From an uncultured Sphingomonadaceae bacterium (lineage in GTDB: Bacteria > Pseudomonadota > Alphaproteobacteria > Sphingomonadales > Sphingomonadaceae): 64,000 nt of DNA. Below the pieces are notes generated by a model. That model was not told the origin of the DNA, ran no database searches, and saw nothing but the letters and a program-made list of their open reading frames with translations. Made by a program: the position numbers and the translations under genes. The number at the start of each line of letters is the position of its first letter. Position 1 is the stretch's first letter. Shown one piece after another: positions 7,623 through 14,643 of this stretch. The stretch is from NCBI GenBank assembly GCA_947499255.1, contig CANMNF010000001.1:1116001-1180000 (forward strand). The letters run 5' to 3'.

Positions 7623-8792
7623 TCAGCGCCGAAAACGCCCCCATACGAACTTGCTCGACAGCGCGTAATTCCACACAGAGGCGATGCCGATACCCACAAT
7701 CGCGGCAACCCACCACAGCACGCCTTGATCATTCAGCACGGTGGCCACCGCCACATTGGCAAACGCGCCAACAGAGCAGGTCAGGCAGAATTTCACCCAG
7801 CCCCAGAACATGCCCGAGGCGCCATCAAGCTTCTTGTCGCGATAGGTCAGCAGATTGTTGAGCCAGAAGTTAAACGTCATCGCGACCATTGTCGCAATTG
7901 CCTGCCCCAGTGAAAATGACACCAGCCCCAGCATAAATAGCGGCCACAAAACCGCCATATGCACCACCACGCCAAGCGCGCCGACTGTGCCAAACAGCGC
8001 AAAGCGTGTCGGGATATAGCGCCCCAAATAGCGTTCGTAGATGCCTGCCACAAAATCCAAGGCAACACCGTGATCCAGCTTGCTCTCACCTGCAAGGCGT
8101 TCGGCAAATTTCAATGGAAATTCCTTCACTGTAAGTTGCGGGCGCGCGGTCGACAAAATGTCGAGCATGATTTTGAACCCGATGCCGGAAAGGTTTTCTG
8201 CCTGTTTGCGCAATTGCTCGGTGCGCAGCATGAAATACCCGCTCATCGCATCGGTCAGTTCTGTCCCTGTCAGCTTGCGGGCCAGCGCATTGGCGACGCG
8301 GCTGCCTTTTTCACGGCCCTTTGAAGAGAGGCCATCAGCATTGCCGCCCACCGCAAACCGGCTGGCATAAGCAAGATCGCATTCGCCCGATTTCAGGCTG
8401 GCCAGCATATCGTTGAGCAAAGCGGGATCATGTTGGTGATCAGCGTCCATCACCGCGACATAGGGCGCAGATGTCGCGCACATGCCTTCGATCGCAGCGC
8501 TGGCAAGGCCGCGTCGGCCAATGCGCTGGATCACGCGGATGCGCGGATCGGTGCGGCCAATGCGGCGTGCTTCTTCGGCGGTGCCATCATGTGAATTGTC
8601 ATCGACAAACACCGCTTCCCAACCCGTGGGGCCAAGCGCTTCTTCCAACCGCTGCACCATGGGCGCGATATTGGCTTTTTCATTCAGCGTGGGCAGCACC
8701 ACGGCCATCTCCAGCGGCGTGTGGGCCTGAAGATTGGCGATACGAGAGGCTGTTTCGACCTGCTGTTGAAATTGATCGTGTGTCATGTCCAT
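7623..8792 (-). CDS. GT2 polyprenyl-phosphate sugar synthase fused to GtrA
   Basis: In this 389-residue two-domain protein, residues about 28-260 are a GT-A fold glycosyltransferase of the DPM1 type (VVLPTLNEKANI, VFVDDNSHDGT, metal-binding VMDADHQHDP). It should charge polyprenyl phosphate with mannose or glucose from a nucleotide sugar. Residues about 265-389 form four membrane helices of the GtrA family (YIPTRFALFGTVG..., FWLNNLLTYRD), implicated in flipping lipid-linked sugars. One polypeptide could thus make and translocate the donor used by the nearby PMT protein. GtrA fusions of this kind are known in bacteria. Confidence 0.85.
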   Translation of the reverse strand: MDMTHDQFQQQVETASRIANLQAHTPLEMAVVLPTLNEKANIAPMVQRLEEALGPTGWEAVFVDDNSHDGTAEEARRIGRTDPRIRVIQRIGRRGLASAAIEGMCATSAPYVAVMDADHQHDPALLNDMLASLKSGECDLAYASRFAVGGNADGLSSKGREKGSRVANALARKLTGTELTDAMSGYFMLRTEQLRKQAENLSGIGFKIMLDILSTARPQLTVKEFPLKFAERLAGESKLDHGVALDFVAGIYERYLGRYIPTRFALFGTVGALGVVVHMAVLWPLFMLGLVSFSLGQAIATMVAMTFNFWLNNLLTYRDKKLDGASGMFWGWVKFCLTCSVGAFANVAVATVLNDQGVLWWVAAIVGIGIASVWNYALSSKFVWGRFRR

Positions 8793-8868
8793 GTCCGCTG
8801 CGGATATGTGGTTAATACTAAGATAAGGTTATCATCCGCACCGCTTACACACATGAAATAGCATCGCG

Positions 8869-9942
8869 TTAAAGACGCTCCAACACTGCATCTCCAATTG
8901 CCTTGGTCCCGGCATCACCGCCAAGATCGCCGCCGCGAATGCCATCGGCCAGCGTTTTTGCCACCGCGTCTTCAATCCGCACAGCTGCCGCTTCCTGCCC
9001 CAAAGAATGGCGCAGCAACATCGCCAGCGACAAGATCATGGCCATCGGATTGGCTTTGCCCTTGCCTGCAATATCGGGCGCGCTGCCGTGAATGGGTTCA
9101 TACAGGCCGCGCGTGCCAAATTCGGTATCGTCAGCGCCGAGCGAAGCGCTGGCCAGAAGGCCGATAGAGCCGACACACATACTCGCCTGATCGGACAGAA
9201 TATCGCCAAACAGATTGCCGGTGACAACGGTGTCGAACTGGCCGGGTTCGCGGACCAGCTGCATCGATGCATTATCGACATACATATGGGTCAGCTCTAC
9301 ATCAGGATAGTCCTCAGCGGTTTCGATCACGACGTCGCGCCATAGCTGGCTGGTTTCCAACACATTGGCCTTATCCACGCTGCAAAGCTTGCCACGCTCG
9401 CCTTCTTTCGCACGGCCCTGCGCAGCGCGGAAAGCGACATGCGCGATGCGGCGCACTTCGTCTTCGGCATAAGACATGATGTCATACCCTTCGCGCCGGC
9501 CATCTGCGGTGGTGCGCATGGCTTTTTCACCAAAATACACATCACCATTAAGCTCACGCACAATCAGCAGATCAATCGACCCGGCGATTTCAGGACGCAG
9601 GCCCGAAAGATGTTCAAGCCCTGTGAAACATTGCGCGGGGCGCAGATTGGCAAACAAGCCCAATTCACGGCGCAGGCCAAGGATCGCTTGTTCCGGGCGC
9701 AAGCTGCGTTCCAGATTGTCGCAAGTGGGATCGCCCACCGCGCCGAACAAAATGCCATCTGCTTCCTTGCACAAAGTCAGCGTTGCATCGGGCAGCGGGT
9801 GGCCATGTTGATGATAGGCTGCCCCGCCCACAAGCGCCCGGTCCACTGTTACCTGGGGCATGTCCAAAGCGATAAGCACGCGCAGCGCCTCATCCATGAT
9901 TTCAGGGCCGATTCCGTCTCCGGGAAGGCAGGCAATTTTCAT
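8869..9942 (-). CDS. leuB: 3-isopropylmalate dehydrogenase (LeuB)
   Basis: This 357-residue protein aligns with LeuB throughout: GDGIGPEIM at the N-terminus, [31 protein letters not shown], the NAD/metal region [12 protein letters not shown], and [15 protein letters not shown]. It carries out NAD-dependent oxidative decarboxylation of 3-isopropylmalate in leucine synthesis. The start codon overlaps the recO stop by one base (TGATG), so translation is coupled. No other leu genes are adjacent. ilvE at 14.6 kb acts in the same branched-chain pathway. Confidence 0.95.
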   Translation of the reverse strand: MKIACLPGDGIGPEIMDEALRVLIALDMPQVTVDRALVGGAAYHQHGHPLPDATLTLCKEADGILFGAVGDPTCDNLERSLRPEQAILGLRRELGLFANLRPAQCFTGLEHLSGLRPEIAGSIDLLIVRELNGDVYFGEKAMRTTADGRREGYDIMSYAEDEVRRIAHVAFRAAQGRAKEGERGKLCSVDKANVLETSQLWRDVVIETAEDYPDVELTHMYVDNASMQLVREPGQFDTVVTGNLFGDILSDQASMCVGSIGLLASASLGADDTEFGTRGLYEPIHGSAPDIAGKGKANPMAMILSLAMLLRHSLGQEAAAVRIEDAVAKTLADGIRGGDLGGDAGTKAIGDAVLERL

Positions 9943-10541
9943 CAGATCATCCGTTCAAGCAATTGTCTCAGGCGTTGGCGCGCGGCCATAACATCGCCGC
10001 GTCTATCAGGAAGCAGGTAGTGTTCAATAGCCGATCCCTGGTGATCCATTTCGGCCAATATTGCAGGCAGATCACCTTCAGGCCGCGCGCCTTGCCCGCC
10101 AAACCCAAGCTCGCGCAGCAACAATGTCTCATACCCCACCAATGCACCAGCCCAGCCGCGCGCACTGGGCGCATGGCAGATCGCATCGAGCAACCCGCCA
10201 AGCGCATTGTAAAGCGATGGATAGGCTTGACGCTCGGCCAGAGCACTGGCGGTAAGCGCGCAGGTCCAGCTTATTGCAGCGGCTGGCAAAGGCTCGCTCA
10301 ACCACGGACCGCGGCTGGTGATCAGCTCAAGCTTGGCAAAAGGTAGCTGGCTTTCAGATTTGGCGGAAAGTTGCAGATCAACTGCATTGCCGGGGATGAC
10401 AACGGGTCGCAAATTGCGTCCGCGACCACCAGCAACATATCCCGCGACGAGGCCATACTCCTCGGTCAAAAGCCGCGCGACCACCGCTGTTTCAGCGTGC
10501 GATCGGGCGGCAACAAGAATGGCGGGGGCGCGGATATGCAT
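9942..10541 (-). CDS. recO: DNA repair protein RecO
   Basis: This 199-residue protein starts at [20 protein letters not shown]; the longer ORF is unlikely to be translated. The N-terminal OB fold is recognisable ([47 protein letters not shown]) and the helical C-terminal part keeps LLRELGFGG. It is shorter than E. coli RecO and lacks a cysteine cluster. RecO loads RecA on SSB-coated single strands with RecR. It is coupled to leuB by a one-base overlap and divergent from the GNAT gene. Confidence 0.85.
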   Translation of the reverse strand: MHIRAPAILVAARSHAETAVVARLLTEEYGLVAGYVAGGRGRNLRPVVIPGNAVDLQLSAKSESQLPFAKLELITSRGPWLSEPLPAAAISWTCALTASALAERQAYPSLYNALGGLLDAICHAPSARGWAGALVGYETLLLRELGFGGQGARPEGDLPAILAEMDHQGSAIEHYLLPDRRGDVMAARQRLRQLLERMI

Positions 10542-10617
10542 GGGCAGGGTTTCTAGTGCCGTGCGCGGCGGGTCAGTGCAAGCTGGACCAGCGCCTTGGT
10601 GCTTGACGGACGGCTCT

Positions 10618-11139
10618 ATGCTTGGTGTGCACCTACGCATGATTCACAAGAGCACCTTGCCCACTGAGAGGCTGGAAATACGCCCGTTTGCCGCATCGGA
10701 CTCAGAGCGCCTCATTGCGCTCTTCGAAGACCCGCAGGTGCATCGCTTTGTCGATGATGGCGGGCCGTTATCGCGCGAGGTTGCAGCCGAGTGGGTTGCC
10801 AATTCGCGGGCCAATCTTGAGCGCTATGGCTACGGCACCGGTGCCATTGTGGAGCGCGCCTCAAACCGGCTTGTCGGTTGGGCAGGCATTGCGCGGCCAC
10901 CGGGCGACCTTGCGGAAATAATCTACGGGTTTGAGCGCAGCGCATGGGGGAAAGGCTATGGCCGCGAAGTGCTGAACGCGCTGATTGCCTTTTCGCGTGA
11001 ACAAGGCGAATTGCCCGTGCGCGCGACTGTGGATGTGGGCAATGCCCGCTCGGTCAAACTGTTGGAAGCTGCCGGGTTCCGCCGGACAAGCGATTGCTAC
11101 AAAGGCGATTCCGCCACCCTGCTTTATGAACTGGAGTGA
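10618..11139 (+). CDS. GNAT-family N-acetyltransferase (RimJ/RimL type)
   Basis: About 173 residues. The core shows RLEIRPFAASDSERLIALF, the acetyl-CoA loop SAWGKGYGREVLNA, and VDVGNARSVKLLEAAGFRR. It acetylates an amine with acetyl-CoA; the substrate is unknown, and protein alanine or serine N-termini are typical for this subfamily. The ATG at 10618 or the one at 10639 could be the start; neither has a convincing Shine-Dalgarno sequence. It is divergent from recO and converges on ubiK with 18 bp between stops. Confidence 0.75.
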   Translation: MLGVHLRMIHKSTLPTERLEIRPFAASDSERLIALFEDPQVHRFVDDGGPLSREVAAEWVANSRANLERYGYGTGAIVERASNRLVGWAGIARPPGDLAEIIYGFERSAWGKGYGREVLNALIAFSREQGELPVRATVDVGNARSVKLLEAAGFRRTSDCYKGDSATLLYELE

Positions 11140-11157
11140 TCCGTTTGACGCGGGGGC

Positions 11158-11406
11158 CTACTTGCCCTGCTTCGCCTCAAGTGCCGCCAGCCGCGCTTCG
11201 AGAGCGTCGGTTTTTTCGCGGGCTGCGGCGGCCATATCTTTGACCGCATCAAATTCTTCGCGGCTGACAAAATCCATCCCGCCAACAGCCTCTTTCATCT
11301 TTTCACGCGCTTGATCGCGCGCCTCCCGGCTCATCCCTGCGAGCGTGCCCGCAGCGGAATTGGCGATTTTGACGAAGTCAGCGATGATCGGGTTTTCACT
11401 TTGCAT
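11158..11406 (-). CDS. ubiK: UbiK-family ubiquinone biosynthesis accessory factor
   Basis: This 82-residue protein is nearly all helix, with a C-terminal coiled coil (REEFDAVKDMAAAAREKTDALEARLAALEA). The N-terminal amphipathic segment (NPIIADFVKIANSAAGTLAGM) is typical of the BMFP/UbiK (YqiC) family. UbiK trimers assist UbiJ in the aerobic ubiquinone complex and can bind membranes. The symbol is family-level. It precedes tspO on the same strand in genome order but is transcribed after it. Confidence 0.8.
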   Translation of the reverse strand: MQSENPIIADFVKIANSAAGTLAGMSREARDQAREKMKEAVGGMDFVSREEFDAVKDMAAAAREKTDALEARLAALEAKQGK

Positions 11407-11430
11407 TGTTTTAATGTGGGAATTGGCTGT

Positions 11431-11997
11431 TTAAAATTCAATCCGCTGGGCTTCACTTATAGGAGCAGCTGCGCCGCCATCGGGATTGGCCTCGACAAAC
11501 TGCCAGTTCAGCGCCGTCGCAAACAGCACCCATGCAAGATAAGGCAGCATGATCCATCCGGCCAATCGGCGCACTTTGAAAAACAGCCAAACGGTAATGA
11601 TTACAGCCACATCGAGCACTACAATCACGATCAGCGCGGCTTCCATATTCTGCGCGCCAAAGAAGGTGGGTGACCAGGTGAGATTGAGGCAAAATTGCAC
11701 CACAAAGGCAACAATCGCAGGTGTGCGCCAGCGCGATCCCCATGCCGAACACACCAGTGCGAGGGCAAAGCCGATCATGATGTAGAGAATGCTCCAAACA
11801 ATCCCGAATGTCGCTGATGGCGGATAAAGGGACGGCTTGTTCAGATTATCGAACCACGGGTTTTGTGCCCCGCTTCCTGAAAGCATACCGGCAAGAAACC
11901 CAAGCAGCACGACAAGTGGCACAAGGAAGACAGACCAGCGGATAAGGCTGGCACGAAGCTGCGCTGGACTGGCAAGCCGGTTCATTATGTCTCCCAT
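11431..11997 (-). CDS. tspO: TspO/MBR-family membrane protein
   Basis: This 188-residue protein has five membrane helices and the TspO hallmarks: NPWFDNLNKPSLYPPSATFGIVWSILY, NLTWSPTFFGAQ, and YLAWVLFATALNWQF. TspO proteins bind porphyrins and, in Rhodobacter, modulate tetrapyrrole and photosynthesis gene expression. The N-terminus carries about 20 extra residues; the ATG at 11985 is an alternative start. It lies 24 bp upstream of ubiK on the same strand, so the two may be co-transcribed. Confidence 0.9.
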   Translation of the reverse strand: MGDIMNRLASPAQLRASLIRWSVFLVPLVVLLGFLAGMLSGSGAQNPWFDNLNKPSLYPPSATFGIVWSILYIMIGFALALVCSAWGSRWRTPAIVAFVVQFCLNLTWSPTFFGAQNMEAALIVIVVLDVAVIITVWLFFKVRRLAGWIMLPYLAWVLFATALNWQFVEANPDGGAAAPISEAQRIEF

Positions 11998-12123
11998 GAC
12001 GGATAAAGATTGTCGATTCGGAGTTGGCGCACCTTGGCGAGCCGGTCTGCCAAGCGCAAGGCGGCGCGGCGGCTCTGCCCCATTTTGGATGCTGTTATCA
12101 GCTATCTAGGCCCAATCCGGCAG

Positions 12124-12945
12124 TTAATCGGCCTTTGAACCGGCTTTGTCGTCACACTGATTATGCGGATCTTTGTGGATCGACCGTTGGGCATGAACGA
12201 GGAATTCGACATTGCCTTCGCCCCCGGTAATCAGGCTTTGCGTCAAACCGGCAATGTGCCACCCGCTTTGCTCCAGCCATGTGGTAACATCATTGCAAAC
12301 GCGTTTATGCAAAGCGGCATCGCGGACAATTCCGCCTTTGCCAATATCACCTTTGGACACTTCAAATTGCGGCTTGATCAGCGCGACAAGCTGACAGGTA
12401 TCAGCCGCCAAAGCCAACGGCACTGCAAGCACTTTGGACAAAGCGATAAAGCTCGCATCGCACACCACCAGATCGCATGGGCGATTGATCACATCTGCCG
12501 TCAAGCTGCGCGCATTGGTCTGTTCCAAAACGGTGATCCGGTCATCGGCGCGCAATTTCGCATCGAGCTGATCGGTGCCCACATCCACGGCGAAGACATG
12601 GGCCGCGCCGTGATGGAGCAAAACTTGCGTAAACCCGCCGGTGGATGATCCGATATCCATCGCCACTGCGCCGGTGACATCAAGGCCAAAATGGCTGATC
12701 GCATGGTCAAGCTTTACGCCGCCTCTGCCCACCCAGGGATGCGCTCCGCTCTTCACCGTAATCACTGCATTTTCGCGGACCTGCTGGCTCGGTTTTTCAA
12801 TCCGCTTTTGGCCCGCAAAAACAAACCCTTCGGTCACCAAAGCTTGAGCGCGGGTGCGGCTTTGCGCATGGCCATGTTCCACCAGCCATTGATCGATGCG
12901 CATACGGTCCGACTGGCCTGTTGCGGGCTTGCCTCTTGCGGTCAT
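12124..12945 (-). CDS. tlyA: TlyA-family rRNA (cytidine-2'-O)-methyltransferase
   Basis: This protein of about 273 residues has an N-terminal S4 RNA-binding domain (MRIDQWLVEHGHAQSRTRAQALV) and an FtsJ-like methyltransferase domain with the SAM motif MDIGSSTGGFTQVLL, followed by LVVCDASFIAL and LIKPQFE. TlyA proteins methylate 16S and/or 23S rRNA cytidines, although they are often annotated as hemolysins. The start at 12945 adds 14 residues before the S4 domain; 12903 is equally plausible. The much longer tracked ORF runs into the next gene's antisense and is spurious at its 5' end. Confidence 0.85.
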   Translation of the reverse strand: MTARGKPATGQSDRMRIDQWLVEHGHAQSRTRAQALVTEGFVFAGQKRIEKPSQQVRENAVITVKSGAHPWVGRGGVKLDHAISHFGLDVTGAVAMDIGSSTGGFTQVLLHHGAAHVFAVDVGTDQLDAKLRADDRITVLEQTNARSLTADVINRPCDLVVCDASFIALSKVLAVPLALAADTCQLVALIKPQFEVSKGDIGKGGIVRDAALHKRVCNDVTTWLEQSGWHIAGLTQSLITGGEGNVEFLVHAQRSIHKDPHNQCDDKAGSKAD

Positions 12946-13030
12946 GGCCGTAAACTTGTCATGTGATTGTCCATTTTGCCCGCGATAGGCCGCAAGATAC
13001 GTCTCTGTGAAGCCTAAAGGAATATTCGAA

Positions 13031-13561
13031 ATGCCCATGCACATGCGCTCCCTTATCCTGCTAGGATCTGCCGCCAGCCTGCTTGCGGCCTGCAATTCTG
13101 CACAAGATGCAGAAGATGTGGCGCAAGAAAGTATTGAAGCGCCCGTGCCCGAACTCACGCCCGCGCCTCTGGCAACCCAAGCAGCGGACGGCACCGCTGT
13201 GGCGCTTGGCACTTGGGATGTGAGTGAAGCGGCCAGCGGCGCGCAGGCTGTGTTCAATAGCGAGGATGGCACAGAATTGCTCGCCATTCGCTGTGACCGG
13301 TTGAGCGGATCGGTCACGATGAGCTTTGCCGCCGATGATGGTGTGCCCGTCTCCTATCGCCTTGATGCAGGCGGAGAAGCGGCGCGCGTGGATATGATCC
13401 CGGCTGGCGGCGGTTTGGCTGCTGAAATTGAACCAGGCCTTGCGATCTTCCACGCCTTTGGCGAAACAGGGCAAACCGTCTCGCTCACCTCACCTGAAGG
13501 AAATATCGTGCAATATCCAACGCATCCCGGCATTTCGCGCGTGTTATACGCATGCAGTTGA
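13031..13561 (+). CDS. Lipoprotein of unknown function (first of a pair)
   Basis: This 176-residue protein starts at MPMHMRSLILLG, with AAAGGAAT about 8 bases upstream. It has a lipoprotein signal with lipobox LLAAC and then a Pro/Ala/Glu-rich linker. The C-terminal domain (GTWDVSEAASGAQAVF...LLAIRCDRLSGSV...) resembles the next gene's product in arrangement: both contain a GDW/GTWDV-like start, an ...I.C..... strand, and a C-terminal cysteine near the end. It overlaps the next gene by 10 bp. It is probably anchored to a membrane facing the periplasm; no function is recognised. Confidence 0.75.
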   Translation: MPMHMRSLILLGSAASLLAACNSAQDAEDVAQESIEAPVPELTPAPLATQAADGTAVALGTWDVSEAASGAQAVFNSEDGTELLAIRCDRLSGSVTMSFAADDGVPVSYRLDAGGEAARVDMIPAGGGLAAEIEPGLAIFHAFGETGQTVSLTSPEGNIVQYPTHPGISRVLYACS

Positions 13562-14142
13562 AGAGGTTTGCCTTCGGGCTTGGTATCATATTGGGCGCAG
13601 GCGCACTGGCATCCTGCGGTGCGCCCGCGCCAGAACCTACGCCAGCGCCGGAGCCAGCACCCACGCCGCCGCCAGCAGCAGCGCCGGTGACCGCGCCAGA
13701 GCCTGGGCCAGCGCCTCCCCCGGTGATCACAGATCGCATGGATGATTGGCAGGACCGCGCATTGACGCTGGGTGATTGGCGTTATCTGGCTGAGACTGGT
13801 GAAACATTGGCGATCTTTGCAGCAGACCCGCTTTCAAGAGAGCCCCAATTGATCATCGCCTGCAATCTGGAAACGCGCGAAGTCGGCATTGTCCGGCCAA
13901 GCGAGGCAGGTGTGCCGGTGGATATGTTCATCCGCACCGAAACGGCGGACCGGATGCTATCCGCCACCCCGTTTGATGGGCGCCAACCCATCGTGGTGGG
14001 CAAAGTCGACGCACTTGACCGATTGCTGGACGCGATGGCTTTTTCCAATGGCCGCATCGCTGTGTTGGTGGGCGGGGAAGCGCCGTTGATCGTCCCCGCA
14101 TGGCCCGAAATCACGCGCGTGGTCGAGGATTGCCGAGTTTAG
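13552..14142 (+). CDS. Proline-rich lipoprotein (second of a pair)
   Basis: This 196-residue protein has a signal peptide ending in lipobox ALASC. A linker of about 40 residues is made of Pro-Ala-Glu repeats (PAPEPTPAPEPAPTPPPAAA) of the kind that lets a lipoprotein cross the periplasm. The globular part begins with TLGDWRYLAETGETLAIFA and ends EDCRV, paralleling the first lipoprotein. The ATG overlaps the upstream gene by 10 bp, so the pair is translationally coupled and probably arose by duplication with heavy divergence. No function is recognised. Confidence 0.75.
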   Translation: MQLKRFAFGLGIILGAGALASCGAPAPEPTPAPEPAPTPPPAAAPVTAPEPGPAPPPVITDRMDDWQDRALTLGDWRYLAETGETLAIFAADPLSREPQLIIACNLETREVGIVRPSEAGVPVDMFIRTETADRMLSATPFDGRQPIVVGKVDALDRLLDAMAFSNGRIAVLVGGEAPLIVPAWPEITRVVEDCRV

Positions 14143-14148
14143 GGAATA

Positions 14149-14231
14149 TTTGTTTTGCGTTGTGTGTGTTGAGTTGTTTGTTTTACGCTCGGGAGTGTTT
14201 GTTTTGCGCTCGCCCATCCGGGCGAGCGCAA
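14149..14231. repeat. TTTGTTTTRCG direct repeats ending in a strong hairpin
   Basis: Three copies of TTTGTTTTGCG/ACG(CTCG) occur at 14149, 14177 and 14198. The last runs into a 12-bp perfect stem, TTGCGCTCGCCC (14204-14215) and GGGCGAGCGCAA (14220-14231), around the loop ATCC. The hairpin is followed by an A-run rather than a T-run, so it does not fit an intrinsic terminator on either strand. It begins just after the lipoprotein stop and may stabilise that mRNA's 3' end. Confidence 0.6.
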
Positions 14232-14345
14232 CGCAAAAAAACGAAGCGCAGATTTTGACTGTGAAAAAGAAAAAATCAAGACTTGTCTTATGCCTCTATT
14301 CGATTCACAAAGGGGTCAAGGCCAGCGGTTATCGCGGTCTTCGCC

Positions 14346-14396
14346 CGCTAATGATTATGCGTGGTGTTGGCTTATTAGCGCGAAAGGAGGTGATCC
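14346..14396 (+). promoter_or_regulatory. Leader hairpin and ribosome binding site fully complementary to the 16S tail
   Basis: CGCTAAT (14346-14352) and ATTAGCG (14374-14380) can pair as a 7-bp stem directly before AAAGGAGGTGATCC (14383-14396). That 14-mer is the exact complement of the canonical bacterial 16S rRNA 3' end (GGATCACCTCCTTT). It is placed 7 bases (from the GGAGG core) before the ATG of the 18-codon ORF. Very few real genes carry so extended a Shine-Dalgarno sequence, so strong ribosome recruitment or trapping here appears selected. Confidence 0.7.
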
Positions 14397-14397
14397 G

Positions 14398-14454
14398 ATG
14401 TCTCATGGTTCAGCAAGGGGGTCGGTTAAGTTCCACGCGAGGTATTATCTTTAG
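14398..14454 (+). CDS. 18-codon leader ORF upstream of ilvE
   Basis: This short ORF encodes MSHGSARGSVKFHARYYL. It is too small for the ORF track but has the strongest ribosome binding site in the window (a 14-nt perfect match to anti-Shine-Dalgarno). It is basic and aromatic, with no Ile, one Val and one terminal Leu, so it does not look like a classic branched-chain amino-acid attenuator peptide. A long terminator-like hairpin follows 58 bp later and ilvE starts about 190 bp downstream. It is either a leader peptide or the coding part of a small independent transcript. I do not recognise the peptide. Confidence 0.55.
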   Translation: MSHGSARGSVKFHARYYL

Positions 14455-14511
14455 GCATTTGCCATTCAGGTAAAGACTTCGTGGGCGGCACTTCCGGCCG
14501 CTGACCATGAC

Positions 14512-14553
14512 AAGGGCCGCTTCGCTTTTACGCGAGGTGGCCCTTCTCATTTT
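14512..14553 (+). terminator. Long terminator or attenuator hairpin between the leader ORF and ilvE
   Basis: AAGGGCCGCTTCGC (14512-14525) pairs with GCGAGGTGGCCCTT (14532-14545) over 14 bp with two G-U pairs and a 6-nt loop, followed by CTCATTTT. The shape is that of an intrinsic terminator, though the T-tract is weak. Its right arm repeats the 9-mer ACGCGAGGT found at the end of the leader ORF (14435-14443), so the left arm could instead pair upstream. A smaller stem, GCGGC/GCCGC, precedes it near 14485-14501. Confidence 0.6.
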
Positions 14554-14555
14554 GG

Positions 14556-14585
14556 GGCCAATACCACAAAGGCCAATACCACAAA
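14556..14585. repeat. Two tandem copies of GGCCAATACCACAAA
   Basis: A perfect 15-bp direct duplication lies at 14556-14570 and 14571-14585, between the terminator-like hairpin and the ilvE ribosome binding site. It belongs to a set of short tandem duplications at gene edges in this window. Confidence 0.75.
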
Positions 14586-14617
14586 GGCTTGCCACCCTCG
14601 TCCACGCCAACTAATTG

Positions 14618-14632
14618 CTCCTGCGCAAGGAG
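14618..14632 (+). promoter_or_regulatory. ilvE ribosome binding site inside a small hairpin
   Basis: CTCCT (14618-14622) and AGGAG (14628-14632) can pair around GCGCA. AGGAG is the likely ilvE Shine-Dalgarno sequence, 11 bases before the ATG, so a 5-bp hairpin could mask it. The stem is short, and whether it forms in the mRNA is unknown. Confidence 0.4.
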
Positions 14633-14643
14633 ACATCACGATA

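Noticed and set aside
12946-13317. N-terminal extension of the tlyA ORF
   Set aside because: It is antisense to the first lipoprotein gene; the S4 domain starts at 12903.
14204-14231. Intrinsic terminator after the lipoprotein pair
   Set aside because: The 12-bp stem is strong but an A-run, not a T-run, follows it on the plus strand, and no T-run follows on the minus strand.
14383-14396. Fragment of an antisense 16S rRNA gene 3' end
   Set aside because: Identity with the reverse complement of 16S stops after 14 nt and an ATG follows; the flanks are not ribosomal, so it is read as an extended Shine-Dalgarno sequence.
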